Shown here piece after piece: positions 7,165-16,716 of a stretch of 64,000 nucleotides of DNA. The translations under genes and the position numbers were made by a program. How positions within the stretch are numbered: the first letter of the stretch is position 1; each line of letters starts with the position of its first letter. The notes under the pieces are model-generated. The model saw only the letters and a program-made list of their open reading frames with translations, was not told the origin of the DNA and ran no database searches. Origin of the DNA: Epilithonimonas zeae (GTDB taxonomy: Bacteria; Bacteroidota; Bacteroidia; Flavobacteriales; Weeksellaceae); NCBI RefSeq assembly GCF_900141765.1, contig NZ_FSRK01000001.1:310001-374000 (forward strand). The letters run 5' to 3'.

Positions 7165-9288
7165 TTACAAAATCATTGTCAACTGGATTCTCTTCCTTGC
7201 CTCATCCACTTCAGTGATTTTAACCTGAACGTGTTGATGAAGTTTAACTACCTCATTCACGTCTGATACAAAGCCATCTTTCAATTGAGAGATATGAACC
7301 AATCCACTTTCTTTGATTCCCAAATCGACAAAGCATCCGAAAGCTGTAATGTTATTCACAATCCCGGGAAGTATCATTCCAGGTTTAACATCTTTGATTG
7401 ATTTTACATTGGGATCAAATTCAAAAACTTTTGCTGCTTTTCTTGGGTCTAATCCTGGTTTCTCTAATTCTTTCAGAATATCCTTAATCGCAAGAATTCC
7501 AATATCATTGGTCACATATTTTTCAGGATTGATAGAGGCTATTTTGTCTTTATTCGAAATTAAATCTTCAGTTTTCAAGCCAAGATCTTTCGCCATTTTT
7601 TCAATGGTCTTGTAAGCTTCCGGATGAACGGCTGAATTGTCCAAAGGATTTTTTGCATTCTTGATCCTCACAAAAGCTGCGGCTTGCTGATAGGCTTTTT
7701 CGCCTAATCGAGGTACTTTTTTAAGTTCTTTTCTTTCGGTGAAAGCGCCATTTTCTGTTCGGAAATTCACAATATTCTCGGCCATTTTTTCTCCAATTCC
7801 GGAAACGTAGCTCAACAAAGATTTACTTGCCGTATTAAGATTGATACCGACAGAGTTTACGGAGCGGATGACTGTGTTGTCCAATTCTTCCTTTAGTTTG
7901 GTTTGATCTACATCGTGCTGATATTGTCCCACCCCAATAGATTTAGGGTCGATTTTTACTAATTCGGCTAATGGATCGGCTAATCTTCGTCCAATGGAAA
8001 CTGCACCACGTACGGTTACATCATAATTCGGGAATTCATCTCTAGCAATTTTACTGGCAGAATAGACTGATGCGCCTGCTTCCGAAACTACAAAAACCTG
8101 AATTGGTTTATCAAATGCAATTTTCTTAATGAAGAATTCGGTTTCACGGCTGGCAGTTCCGTTGCCGATGGAGATAGCTTCAATATTATAAGCATTAACC
8201 ATCGAGCGGATTTTTTTCATCGCCATTCCGCTTTCGTTTTGAGGTGCGTGCGGATAGATATTTTCGTTGTGTAAAAGGTCACCTTTTTCGTCCAGACAAA
8301 CGACCTTGCAACCAGTTCTGTAACCAGGGTCAATGGCTAAAATTCTCTTTTCTCCCAAAGGCGAAGCGAGTAGCAGTTGTTGAAGATTCTCAGAAAAAAC
8401 CTCGATCGCTTTGATATCTGCTTTTTCTTTGGCTTCCTGAAGCGCTTCATTGGAAAGAGCTGGCTCTAACAATCGTTTGAAGGAATCAGTAATCGCTAAT
8501 TCGATTTGTTTTGAAGATGAATTATTACTTTTTATAATCGCATTTTCGATAAGGTCAAGCGCTTCATCTTTTTCGATATCGACAGAAGTTTTTACAAAGC
8601 CTTCATTCTCAGCACGGAGCATTGCCAATAGACGATGAGATGGGATTCTGTTCAAGGCTTCCTGCCATTCAAAATATTGTGAGAATTTTTGTGCTGCTTC
8701 CTCATCTTTTTTCGATTTGACAACTTTGGAACAAATAATGGCTTTTCTCTGGAATAATCGCCTCAAGTTTTTACGAACATAGAGATTTTCATTGATCCAT
8801 TCTGCAATGATATCCCTTGCACCTTGCAGAGCGTCATCTTCGTCGGCAACATTTTGATTAATATATTTAGAAGCGATAAAATCAATGTCATCAGAACGTT
8901 GGCTCATAATGATTTTGGCTAAGGGTTCCAATCCTTTTTCTCTAGCAGTATCAGCTTTTGTCTTTTTTCGTTTTTTGTAAGGCAGGTAAAAATCTTCTAA
9001 CTCCTGCAAATCAAAACTAAATTCTATTTTTTGTCTTAATTCAGAAGTTAAAGCACTTTGTTCTTCGATAGATTTCAGAATGCTTTGCTTTCTTTTAACT
9101 ATTTCTTCAAATTGCTTATTCAGTTTGAAAATATTTTCAATAGCAACTTCATCCAGGTTACCGGTTTTATCTTTTCGGTAACGCGCAATGAAAGGGATTG
9201 TACAATCTTCGGTGAAAAGCTGAAGCGTACTATCTATACTTTTGGTTGGAATATTTAATTGCTTATGTATGAATTCTGAAGCCGTCAT
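7165..9288 (-). CDS. tex: Tex family RNA-binding transcription accessory protein
   Basis: A 707-residue cytoplasmic nucleic-acid-binding protein, close to the usual Tex length. It has an N-terminal helical region, then a YqgF/RuvX-like RNase H fold (EKRILAIDPGYRTGCK, about 310-430). Helix-hairpin-helix motifs follow (SLLSYVSGIGEKMAENIV, about 480-545), then a C-terminal S1 domain (GIVNNITAFGCFVDLG, SGLVHISQL, about 630-700). Tex is linked to transcription and RNA metabolism; its precise role here is inferred from the family. The FAD monooxygenase gene follows 17 bases downstream on the same strand. Confidence 0.95.
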   Translation of the reverse strand: MTASEFIHKQLNIPTKSIDSTLQLFTEDCTIPFIARYRKDKTGNLDEVAIENIFKLNKQFEEIVKRKQSILKSIEEQSALTSELRQKIEFSFDLQELEDFYLPYKKRKKTKADTAREKGLEPLAKIIMSQRSDDIDFIASKYINQNVADEDDALQGARDIIAEWINENLYVRKNLRRLFQRKAIICSKVVKSKKDEEAAQKFSQYFEWQEALNRIPSHRLLAMLRAENEGFVKTSVDIEKDEALDLIENAIIKSNNSSSKQIELAITDSFKRLLEPALSNEALQEAKEKADIKAIEVFSENLQQLLLASPLGEKRILAIDPGYRTGCKVVCLDEKGDLLHNENIYPHAPQNESGMAMKKIRSMVNAYNIEAISIGNGTASRETEFFIKKIAFDKPIQVFVVSEAGASVYSASKIARDEFPNYDVTVRGAVSIGRRLADPLAELVKIDPKSIGVGQYQHDVDQTKLKEELDNTVIRSVNSVGINLNTASKSLLSYVSGIGEKMAENIVNFRTENGAFTERKELKKVPRLGEKAYQQAAAFVRIKNAKNPLDNSAVHPEAYKTIEKMAKDLGLKTEDLISNKDKIASINPEKYVTNDIGILAIKDILKELEKPGLDPRKAAKVFEFDPNVKSIKDVKPGMILPGIVNNITAFGCFVDLGIKESGLVHISQLKDGFVSDVNEVVKLHQHVQVKITEVDEARKRIQLTMIL

Positions 9289-9360
9289 TTTTAAATTTTG
9301 AACAGCGAAAATAGTGTTTTTGTAATTTAATTAAAGCAAAAACTAATAAGATGTAAAACA

Positions 9361-9392
9361 AACAGCCCGCTTAATAAGCAGGCTGTTTTATT
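9361..9392 (-). terminator. Terminator of the small membrane protein gene
   Basis: Stem AACAGCC-CGC / GCA-GGCTGTT around TTAATAA, with T/A runs on both sides. It ends the transcript of the small gene at 9408. Confidence 0.7.
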
Positions 9393-9407
9393 TTTTAATT
9401 CGTAAAA

Positions 9408-9581
<174 letters not shown>

Positions 9582-9653
9582 TTAAATTTTTTAGTGTGAT
9601 TTAATTAGCTATAAGCATATACTGTGCCTTTTCAATTTTGAAATGATAAAAGC

Positions 9654-10577
9654 TTATGATTGTTGATTCCGGAATAATTTTAAAATAACAGGAAAATGGT
9701 CGCTGTAACCACTCATATATCTCGAACCTGAATAAGTTCTTGAAGGATAATTACTGTTCTTGTTGTCTTTGTTTCTCAGCCTTTGAGAATTATAGATTTG
9801 AGCTTCGATATTTTTAAAAGTAAAGTTTTCTTTTAAATTTTTTTCTGTAAATAAAATTTGATCAAAACAAACACCTTTCTTTCCGTGATAAGTCGAAAAC
9901 TGATTTTCATTGAATAATTTTTCAAAAGGATTATTAAGAACCTGTTCACCATCTTTATCAAAAAGCAATTCCTTAACAACTTCATTATCCGGATTTTCAT
10001 TGAAATCGCCCATCAAAACAACAGTTTCTCCTTTATCAAATAGTTTCTGAAGTGTTTCTTTTAACTTTTCAATAATAAAATTTCGATGGTCTTTTTTTAT
10101 ATCCCGATTTCTTTTGGAAGGCAGATGAAGGATAAAAATGTGAAGTTTTTTTTCTTGGTAAGAAAACTCCGCTTGCAAAATATCACGTGTATCAAATTCT
10201 TTCTCTTTATCCAATTGAAACTGTAAAGTATGATATTTCAGTAAAGTAAATTTTTCTTTATCAAAAAGCAAAGCCACACTTAGATTGCGGGAATCTTGAG
10301 ATGGTTCATAGATGATTTCATAATCATTGAGAGGAGAATTTATCTGAGTTAAATCTTCCAAAACAGATTTTGCTCCAATCTCAGCCAAACCAATAATAGA
10401 AGGCAATTGCCCAAAATCTTCCTCGATGAAACGAAAGACATTAGATATTTTTCTGACTTTCAGATTGTATTTGTACTCATCCCAATTGTATAATCCGGAA
10501 TGATAGGATTCTGCAGAATCTTTGTCAGGCGGATAAAAATTTTCGACGTTATAAAATGTCAGCAATTCTGTATCCAT
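9654..10577 (-). CDS. Endonuclease/exonuclease/phosphatase family protein
   Basis: A 307-residue EEP-fold hydrolase, metal-dependent, acting on a phosphodiester or phosphoester that cannot be named. Visible motifs are FYNVENFY at the start (Asn of the fold), IGLAEIG (metal-binding Glu), MGDFNENPDNE (catalytic Asp/Asn) and GYSDHFPV (catalytic Asp-His) near the end. No signal peptide, so probably cytoplasmic. Its ATG abuts the stop of corA, so the two form one transcription unit and are probably translationally coupled. Confidence 0.85.
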   Translation of the reverse strand: MDTELLTFYNVENFYPPDKDSAESYHSGLYNWDEYKYNLKVRKISNVFRFIEEDFGQLPSIIGLAEIGAKSVLEDLTQINSPLNDYEIIYEPSQDSRNLSVALLFDKEKFTLLKYHTLQFQLDKEKEFDTRDILQAEFSYQEKKLHIFILHLPSKRNRDIKKDHRNFIIEKLKETLQKLFDKGETVVLMGDFNENPDNEVVKELLFDKDGEQVLNNPFEKLFNENQFSTYHGKKGVCFDQILFTEKNLKENFTFKNIEAQIYNSQRLRNKDNKNSNYPSRTYSGSRYMSGYSDHFPVILKLFRNQQS

Positions 10578-11486
10578 CTAGCCTTGCCATTTTTTTCGGC
10601 GCATATAAATAAAGGTACAAATCACGATCAAAGCCATTAATCCTAGAGTAAAATAGTAACCTTTTTTATGATGCAGTTCCGGCATATTATCGAAGTTCAT
10701 CCCATAAATTCCGGCAATAAAAGTAATCGGTAAAAAATAAACCGAATAGATAGCCAAAAGTTTCATGACCTGATTCGCTTTTTGGTCAGATAACGCTAGG
10801 AACATAGAGATGAGGTTGACAGTCTGAGCATTCACGTGGTCAAAATCTGCAATTACATCCTTTTGCTTGTCGAGTAAATCCATTACTTCAACTTCCTGCA
10901 AATCCAGAGTTTTGAATTTAGTAATCCATTCTCCCGAGATGGTTAAGATTCTCGTATTAAGACCAGATTTTCTTTTCAGTTTATAAAGTCTTCTGATTTG
11001 ATTCGTGTGATTGGTCGTTTTCAGGAAGATTTCGTTTTCCATACTATCCATTACCTCAAGCAGGGTGTTGCTCTCGTCATCAAAAGTTTTTATGATTTTC
11101 AAAGCCAATCGAAGTGCCAGATGGTCGCGCGAAATATTCTCAGGATGGTGTTTTTTCAGTTCCTCAAAAACTTCATTGATGCTTTTGCTTTTCGTTCTGT
11201 GTGTAGTAATAATTAATTTTGGAAGCAAGAAAATCCCTAATTTACTGCTGATATCACTGATATTGTTAAGCGTCCGCTTCTCCAAATCCGTAGATTCACG
11301 GGTCAGAAAAAACTTCACTTGGTCCACTTCTTCATATTTCGGAAGGTGGTTGGGGTCTATTGTATCCTCCAACAGGAGATAATTGATATGGTAGCGCTCG
11401 TGCAAAAACTGCAAATCCTCCTCAGTAGGCGCAGTCACGTCTATCCATTCCCAGTTGGCAGTTTTATATTTCTGTTCTATCGGCAT
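10578..11486 (-). CDS. corA: CorA family magnesium/divalent cation channel
   Basis: A 302-residue CorA-type channel subunit for Mg2+ (possibly Co2+ or Ni2+) across the inner membrane. A long cytoplasmic N-terminal domain and stalk helix precede two C-terminal transmembrane helices. The signature GMN selectivity loop appears in GIYGMNFDNMPE, then the second helix and a basic tail RRKKWQG. Its stop codon adjoins the start of the EEP-family gene. Upstream, 50 bases from the start, lies a family A hairpin repeat. Confidence 0.92.
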   Translation of the reverse strand: MPIEQKYKTANWEWIDVTAPTEEDLQFLHERYHINYLLLEDTIDPNHLPKYEEVDQVKFFLTRESTDLEKRTLNNISDISSKLGIFLLPKLIITTHRTKSKSINEVFEELKKHHPENISRDHLALRLALKIIKTFDDESNTLLEVMDSMENEIFLKTTNHTNQIRRLYKLKRKSGLNTRILTISGEWITKFKTLDLQEVEVMDLLDKQKDVIADFDHVNAQTVNLISMFLALSDQKANQVMKLLAIYSVYFLPITFIAGIYGMNFDNMPELHHKKGYYFTLGLMALIVICTFIYMRRKKWQG

Positions 11487-11536
11487 AGAACAAAACTAAT
11501 TAAAATATTGCTTATTTCAAGACTATCGATATTTCA

Positions 11537-11659
11537 AATTATCTGGGCAGCTTAATCCGCCTTCCGCTCCCAATCTTTTTTGCAAGACGATTTCACATTA
11601 AATAGAACTTTTGTACAAGCAAAAAAGGATTTCCGCTCAAGTCGGGCTGTAGCTTCGCA
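11537..11659 (+). repeat. Intergenic hairpin repeat family A, copy 2
   Basis: Same constant ends as copy 1 (CTGGGCAGCTTAATCCG, TTCCGCTCCC; TTCCGCTCAAGTCGGGCTG, CTTCGCA). Here the core is a perfect 9-bp stem CTTTTTTGC (11575-11583) / GCAAAAAAG (11619-11627) with a 35-base loop, unlike the core in the other copies. It lies between the divergent corA and fabH genes. Confidence 0.85.
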
Positions 11660-11779
11660 ATATTCAACATTTATCAGAAATAGAGAGACTTTGCCAGTAT
11701 CTTTCAGCCTTTCCCAATTCTAGAACAAACAACTGAATTCCCATAATCAATAAAAAATCTATGTAATAAATAAAATATT

Positions 11780-11787
11780 TACATTTG
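11780..11787 (+). promoter_or_regulatory. -7 promoter box of fabH
   Basis: TACATTTG matches TAnnTTTG and lies 23 bases before ATG 11810. No clear -33 TTTG. Confidence 0.5.
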
Positions 11788-11809
11788 TCAAAATTTCTAA
11801 AACACAGCA

Positions 11810-12832
11810 ATGTTTAAAAGTGTAATATCAGGAGTCGGACATTACGTTCCGGAAAATATAGTGACCAATGACGACCTTTCTAAACTAATGACCACCAATG
11901 ATGAGTGGATTACAGAAAGAACGGGAATCAAGGAAAGAAGACATCGCAAGAACCGTGTAGATTCTGAAGAAACAACTTCTTTTTATGGTTTCAAAGCATC
12001 AGAAATAGCACTCAAAAATGCTAACCTTACCGCAAAAGACATAGATTATATTGTATTCGCAACATTGTCTCCGGATTATTATTTTCCGGGTTCGGGCGTA
12101 TTGTTGCAGGAATTGTTAGGCTGCGGAACAATTGGCGCTTTAGACGTTCGAAATCAATGTTCAGGTTTTGTTTATGCAATGAGCGTTGCTGATGCTTTCA
12201 TCAAATCTGGATTGTACAAAAACGTTTTGGTTGTTGGTGCAGAGATTCATTCTTTTGGACTTGATTTTTCCGATGCCGGACGTGGCGTTTCTGTGATTTT
12301 CGGAGATGGAGCCGGCGCAGTTGTTTTATCGGCAAGCCAAGATGACAATGCAAAAGGAATTCTTTCCGTAAATATGCATTCCGAAGGGAAATATGCGGAA
12401 GAATTAGCGGTGAAATTCCCTGGAACCAAATTAGGCTGGAGCGACAATCTTCTTAAAAACCCAGATTCTTTAACTGCAGAAGATATCTATCCTGTGATGA
12501 ACGGAAATTTCGTTTTCAAACATGCTGTAACTCGTTTTCCAGAAACCATTCTGGAAGCACTAGAAAAAGCCGGAAAATCAATTGAGGATTTAGATTTATT
12601 GATTCCGCATCAGGCAAACATCAGAATTGCACAATATGTTCAGCAATTGTTGAAATTATCGGACGAAAAAGTTTTCGTGAATATCCAAAAATATGGTAAC
12701 ACAACGGCTGCTTCTATTCCGATTGCTTTGAGCGAAGCGATCCTGGAAGGTAGAATGAAACGTGGCGACTTGGTTTGTATGTCGGCTTTCGGAAGTGGTT
12801 TCACTTGGGGAAGTGTTTTGTTTGAGTATTAA
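11810..12832 (+). CDS. fabH: 3-oxoacyl-ACP synthase III (KAS III)
   Basis: Condenses an acyl-CoA primer with malonyl-ACP to start fatty-acid synthesis; 340 residues. The catalytic triad is visible: Cys117 in RNQCSGFVYA, His in LLIPHQANIRI and Asn in YGNTTAASIP. The N-terminus ISGVGHYVPENIVTND is typical. An extra TTSFYGFK segment near residue 55 is slightly different from housekeeping FabH. It stands alone rather than in the fabH-plsX-rpmF cluster, so it may be a second KAS III with its own primer preference, for example branched chains. It is followed by a bidirectional terminator. Confidence 0.88.
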   Translation: MFKSVISGVGHYVPENIVTNDDLSKLMTTNDEWITERTGIKERRHRKNRVDSEETTSFYGFKASEIALKNANLTAKDIDYIVFATLSPDYYFPGSGVLLQELLGCGTIGALDVRNQCSGFVYAMSVADAFIKSGLYKNVLVVGAEIHSFGLDFSDAGRGVSVIFGDGAGAVVLSASQDDNAKGILSVNMHSEGKYAEELAVKFPGTKLGWSDNLLKNPDSLTAEDIYPVMNGNFVFKHAVTRFPETILEALEKAGKSIEDLDLLIPHQANIRIAQYVQQLLKLSDEKVFVNIQKYGNTTAASIPIALSEAILEGRMKRGDLVCMSAFGSGFTWGSVLFEY

Positions 12833-12852
12833 TCCAAATTAATTTAAAATAG

Positions 12853-12887
12853 AAAAGAGCTATTCAAAAACGAATAGCTCTTTTTTT
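12853..12887. terminator. Bidirectional terminator between fabH and ohrR
   Basis: Stem AAGAGCTATTC / GAATAGCTCTT with loop AAAAAC and a T7 run; serves fabH on plus and the MarR-type gene on minus. Confidence 0.85.
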
Positions 12888-13314
12888 ATTGATTAATTTT
12901 CTGAACAACTTTGTCGGATAATGTTTTCAATTCCATTATTTCATCAATGCTTAGGTTCATTGCTTTTGCCAGTTCAATTGGGATGCAAGTGGCCTTTTCT
13001 TTGAGTTTTGTTCCTTTTTCTGTTAAATGAATTTTTACGACACGTTCATCTTCCTTGCTGCGTTTTCTTTCCAGATAACCCTTTGATTCCAATCTTTTTA
13101 AAAGTGGCGTTAAAGTTCCGTTATCCAATTGTAAAATTTCCCCAACTTGATTCACGGTCAAATCATCCTTTTCCCAAAGCGCTAACATCGTAATGTATTG
13201 CGGATAAGTCAACCCAATATTTTTCAGAATCGGACGGTAACATTGCATGATTTCGCGATGTAAAACATAAACGGAAAAGCAAAGTTGTTTGTCTAATTTT
13301 AGTAAATCTTCCAT
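12886..13314 (-). CDS. ohrR: MarR family redox-sensing repressor, OhrR-like
   Basis: A 142-residue winged-helix repressor. I chose ATG 13314, giving MEDLLKLDKQLCFSVYVLHR, the standard OhrR N-terminus; an upstream in-frame ATG at 13344 adds ten poorly conserved residues. Cys12 in KQLCFSVY matches the peroxide-sensing cysteine of OhrR proteins. The wing region RLESKGYLERKRSKEDERV is typical MarR. The gene follows ohr on the same strand with about 50 bases between them, so the likely role is to repress the pair until organic hydroperoxide oxidises Cys12. The role is inferred from the family and context. Confidence 0.88.
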   Translation of the reverse strand: MEDLLKLDKQLCFSVYVLHREIMQCYRPILKNIGLTYPQYITMLALWEKDDLTVNQVGEILQLDNGTLTPLLKRLESKGYLERKRSKEDERVVKIHLTEKGTKLKEKATCIPIELAKAMNLSIDEIMELKTLSDKVVQKINQ

Positions 13315-13365
13315 ATTGAGTTTTGAGTTGATTCCACAATTCAAAGATAATAAATTAAGCTTTTC

Positions 13366-13788
13366 TTAATCGTTGCTTACAGTCAATTTAACATCGATAT
13401 TCCCTCTTGTTGCGTTAGAATAAGGACAGATCTGATGCGCCTTCTCAATCAATTCCTGAGCTTGTTCCAAAGAAACTCCCGGAATATTAGCGTGTAATTC
13501 TGCTTCCAATCCAAATCCACCATTCTCGATTTGGCCAATTCCAACTTTTGCAGTTACAGTTGTTTCGCCAGTTTCGATTTTACTTTGTTTGATAACCAAA
13601 TTCAATGCGCTGTCAAAACAAGCTGAATATCCTGCAGCAAAAAGCATTTCGGGGTTCGCAAAGTCATCGTTGGCGCCGCCAAGACCTTTTGGCATTCTTA
13701 CTTCTAAATCCAAAACTCCGTTATCACTTTTTACGTGGCCGTTTCTTCCTCCTTTGGCTGTAGCGCCAATGCTGTACAATGTTTTCAT
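13366..13788 (-). CDS. ohr: Organic hydroperoxide resistance protein Ohr
   Basis: A 140-residue OsmC/Ohr-fold thiol peroxidase that reduces organic hydroperoxides in the cytoplasm. The reactive cysteine pair is visible: Cys57 in GYSACFDSAL and Cys121 in HQICPYSNATRGN. The conserved Arg15 in KGGRNGHV also appears. All hallmark residues of Ohr rather than OsmC are present. It is first in an ohr-ohrR unit behind a good promoter at 13820-13852 that overlaps repeated operator-like sequence. Confidence 0.95.
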   Translation of the reverse strand: MKTLYSIGATAKGGRNGHVKSDNGVLDLEVRMPKGLGGANDDFANPEMLFAAGYSACFDSALNLVIKQSKIETGETTVTAKVGIGQIENGGFGLEAELHANIPGVSLEQAQELIEKAHQICPYSNATRGNIDVKLTVSND

Positions 13789-13819
13789 TTTGTTGATGTT
13801 TAATTATTATTTGATGGTA

Positions 13820-13857
13820 CAAATGTATAGTGTAAAATTATATTGTGCAAAATATAA
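13820..13857 (-). promoter_or_regulatory. ohr promoter with overlapping operator-like repeats
   Basis: On the minus strand, a -33 TTTTG (13848-13852) and a -7 TACATTTG (13820-13827) are 20 bases apart, the spacing expected for the Bacteroidota housekeeping sigma factor. The -7 ends about 32 bases before ATG 13788. An inverted repeat TTATATT N6 AATATAA (13838-13857) covers the -33 box. The area also reads as two direct repeats, TATAGTGTAAAAT and TATTGTGCAAAAT. These are candidate OhrR sites. Confidence 0.6.
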
Positions 13858-13921
13858 ATTGAAGTTTTCATCAAAATCGATTATTGATGTTGACTATTAA
13901 ATGAACTTTTGAATTTAAATT

Positions 13922-15118
13922 TTAGATAAAATCATAGTAGCCATTATCTTTTCCAAGGATTTTCTGATCATTGGTATTCAGCCATCTTTTGAGAAGTGTC
14001 GCATAAACTTTTCGGAAATCTTCTGTGTAAATCAAATCGCCATCTTTGAGATTGGTCAAATCAGGAAGTGGGTTTAACAATCCTTTTTTCTTTAGCCCAC
14101 CACTGATGAAAAACATCTGATTCGCAGTTCCATGGTCGGTTCCATTACTCGCATTTTGTGCAACTCTTCTACCAAATTCAGAGAAAGTCATTATCATAAT
14201 ATCATTGAATTTCCCATTCTCCTTCATATCCTTTGTAAAAATCTCCACAGCATCATTGATATTTTTAAAAAGTTGGGTTTGTCTTTGATTCTGATTAGCG
14301 TGCGTATCAAAACTTCCTACAGAAAGATAATAAACCTGCGTGTTGATATCGGATTTGATGAGTGATGCAATCGTTTTAAAATCTTTTCCGATTTGAGTCG
14401 ATGGATAAACTTTGTCTGTTGGTTTGGCCTTACTTTCGGAAAAAATATATTCGGAATTGTTGATAGCATTGCCAAGTGTGTTGTAAAGATAAGAAGCCAA
14501 ATCATGCTCGTGGTCGTGATTGTCAGCATTCAGTTTTTTGTAGAGCATTTCCTGACTAATGTCGAATAATTTTTTCGGATCTTTGAGAGCAATCGCATTT
14601 TTCGTTTCGCCTTTCATAGCAAGGCTTAACAAATCATCAACTTCTATCGCCTGAGTGGGATTATGACAATCGTGACAAGCCTCGTCCAAATAACGCCCGA
14701 GCCAGCCAGAGTTTTTGAATTCATTACTGTCACTTGCTGTTTGCCAAATATCCATACTTCGGAAGTGTGATTTGTTCGGTTCAGGATAACCGACATTATT
14801 CATCACAGCTAATTCTCCATTGTCATAGAGTTCTTTGAAGAATTTGAGATTAGGATTGATTCCGGCTTCATCGGTTAATAAAAGTGAGTTTTCTTCTTTA
14901 ATAGAAATCTGATTTCTTGATTTATAATAAATATCATTTTTAACAGGAATAATCGTGTTAAGACCATCATTACCGCCAGTTAATTGCAGAATAATAAGTG
15001 TTTTTCCATTCATTGCAATCGCTTCTGGCAGTGTTAAAGCTTGTAGAAAATTTGGAAAAAGAAAAGAAGCTGCAGCCAGACTGCTAGTTTTCAAGAATGT
15101 TTTTCTATTGATAATCAT
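13922..15118 (-). CDS. DUF1501 family exported protein
   Basis: A 398-residue protein beginning with an export signal (MIINRKTFLKTSSLAAASFL), a Tat-like start without the twin arginine. It then has LIILQLTGGNDGLNTIIP, the alkaline-phosphatase-superfamily-like strand typical of DUF1501, plus NKSHFRSMDIWQTASD and GSFDTHANQNQRQ farther on. DUF1501 proteins are of unknown function and nearly always paired with DUF1800 proteins, as here: the DUF1800 gene ends 12 bases upstream. A periplasmic complex of the two is inferred. Confidence 0.88.
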   Translation of the reverse strand: MIINRKTFLKTSSLAAASFLFPNFLQALTLPEAIAMNGKTLIILQLTGGNDGLNTIIPVKNDIYYKSRNQISIKEENSLLLTDEAGINPNLKFFKELYDNGELAVMNNVGYPEPNKSHFRSMDIWQTASDSNEFKNSGWLGRYLDEACHDCHNPTQAIEVDDLLSLAMKGETKNAIALKDPKKLFDISQEMLYKKLNADNHDHEHDLASYLYNTLGNAINNSEYIFSESKAKPTDKVYPSTQIGKDFKTIASLIKSDINTQVYYLSVGSFDTHANQNQRQTQLFKNINDAVEIFTKDMKENGKFNDIMIMTFSEFGRRVAQNASNGTDHGTANQMFFISGGLKKKGLLNPLPDLTNLKDGDLIYTEDFRKVYATLLKRWLNTNDQKILGKDNGYYDFI

Positions 15119-15129
15119 AACTGCTTATT

Positions 15130-16497
15130 TTAACAAAGTTGATATTCCGGAGTTGACATAATACTAATCATCAGATGCTTCTTACTTTTGTCAGAATTGA
15201 AATCCGTAATCATTTTCTGAAGGCCTTCGTTAGGTTTTGATAACAGAAGACTGAAAAGGTCTTCATTCAGAATATTACTGATGCCTTGCCAATGGATGGT
15301 GATTGTGTTTTGCTTTTTGTTGACAATCACTTTTTTCTCATCTTTTCCCATATTGACGTCGTCATTTGATTTGGGTTCGATGTCCAAAGTTTTGTAACCG
15401 GCCATTACCGCAGGGATTCTCATTCGTAATAATAGAGTAGAACTGTCTATCCAAAGGGTTCCGCTTGGCCAGCCAGCAACATTCGGTGGTTGTAGCAATT
15501 CTTGTCCAAGAAGTTTTTCAAAGTTGTAAATGGTATCACGGTTTTGTAAATCCATTGGCATTATTCTTCTGATTCCGACAATTAATTCTACTGGCGACTT
15601 GATTTTTGCTCCAATGTTTTTATCAGAATAAAACCAATCTGAAAGGAAAATTTCGTCCATCAAAGTCGTAATGTCATAATTGGATTTGAAAAATTTTTCA
15701 CTCAAAGATTTCACTATTTTTTCATCAGGAACTTCATTAACCAGGAATTTGTATGTTTTTTCTGTGATGAAGTAGGCACATTCTGGTTTTTCGAGAATCA
15801 TATTAATGATATCAGTTCCGTCAAAGTTTCCGGTTTTTCCGAGAAACACTTTTTCTCCAGAATCGTGTTGTTTTTTATTATCCGTAAATTCCCCTAAACC
15901 ATTATAACTCCAGCCGGTAAAAGCTCTTGCAGATTCTTTAATGTCTTTCTCAGTGTAAAGATTTCCTCTTCCTAGTGTGAAAAGTTCCATCAATTCTCTG
16001 GCGAAGTTCTCATTAGGTTTGGCTTTTTTATTTTGTTGATTATTCAGAAAATTGAGCATCGCCGCTGATTTTGAAACTTCCAAGACTAAATCTCGGAAAT
16101 TCCCCAAAGCATTTTTTCGAAAGATTTCTATAATCTCTTTATTAAAAAGTGCCTGCTGAAGTCTTGTTGCAAAATGTCCGTGCCAGAAAAGCGCCATTTT
16201 TTCCCGAAGCTGGGAAGGCGTATTTATCATTTGAGAATGCCAGGATTTCCGAACAGAACTATTATAGAATTTATTAAATTGATTATAAGGTTTTCTGTCA
16301 GTCGCTTTCGCCATTTCTTGGTATTGTTCGGGAGTGACAGGTTGTATATCAGTTGACAAAGGCTTGTAATCCGAATTGTTCTTTAGTTCCTGATATAATT
16401 TTTTTGGACTCAGGTTTTTATATTTCTCAATATCATTATGATGAATCCCAAAACCTGCTCTGGAAAACAAATGTTTATTCTTCTGGAAATTATTCAT
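15130..16497 (-). CDS. DUF1800 family protein
   Basis: About 455 residues, starting MNNFQKNKHLFSRAGFGIHH, where the SRAGFG start of DUF1800 is recognisable; an in-frame ATG ten codons upstream (16527) is possible. Other hallmarks are REKMALFWHGHF, NENFARELMELFTLG and PPNVAGWPSG. The function is unknown; the family is paired with DUF1501. The first gene of a two-gene unit, it faces away from the porin-like gene at 16717. I see no clear signal peptide with either start. Confidence 0.87.
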   Translation of the reverse strand: MNNFQKNKHLFSRAGFGIHHNDIEKYKNLSPKKLYQELKNNSDYKPLSTDIQPVTPEQYQEMAKATDRKPYNQFNKFYNSSVRKSWHSQMINTPSQLREKMALFWHGHFATRLQQALFNKEIIEIFRKNALGNFRDLVLEVSKSAAMLNFLNNQQNKKAKPNENFARELMELFTLGRGNLYTEKDIKESARAFTGWSYNGLGEFTDNKKQHDSGEKVFLGKTGNFDGTDIINMILEKPECAYFITEKTYKFLVNEVPDEKIVKSLSEKFFKSNYDITTLMDEIFLSDWFYSDKNIGAKIKSPVELIVGIRRIMPMDLQNRDTIYNFEKLLGQELLQPPNVAGWPSGTLWIDSSTLLLRMRIPAVMAGYKTLDIEPKSNDDVNMGKDEKKVIVNKKQNTITIHWQGISNILNEDLFSLLLSKPNEGLQKMITDFNSDKSKKHLMISIMSTPEYQLC

Positions 16498-16665
16498 AAG
16501 TTGAGATTTATAATTTTTTGACTGCATTACAAGTGTTAAGTTAAATCAAAAATGATGAAAATGTCAGTTTGTTAATAAACTTTAATATTTAATTATGAAT
16601 TTAATTAATTGAAAATTAGAGTGTTGTTATTCGTATTGTTAGAAGTTTCAAACAAAAAGTAAGTT

Positions 16666-16681
16666 TTGGCACGGTATTTAC
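16666..16681 (+). promoter_or_regulatory. Candidate sigma-54 promoter of the porin-like gene
   Basis: TTGGCACGGTATTTAC closely follows the sigma-54 pattern TGGCACG-N4-TTGC: the GG dinucleotide and the distal element are 10 bases apart, with AC in place of GC. It lies 35 bases before ATG 16717, and no TAnnTTTG box was seen in that interval. No activator gene is adjacent. Confidence 0.45.
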
Positions 16682-16716
16682 AAGTAAGAACCTTGTAAAA
16701 TTTAAAATTTAAGAAT

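Noticed and set aside
11011-11382. 123-codon plus-strand frame inside corA
   Set aside because: Shadow of corA, serine/leucine-rich with no family resemblance.
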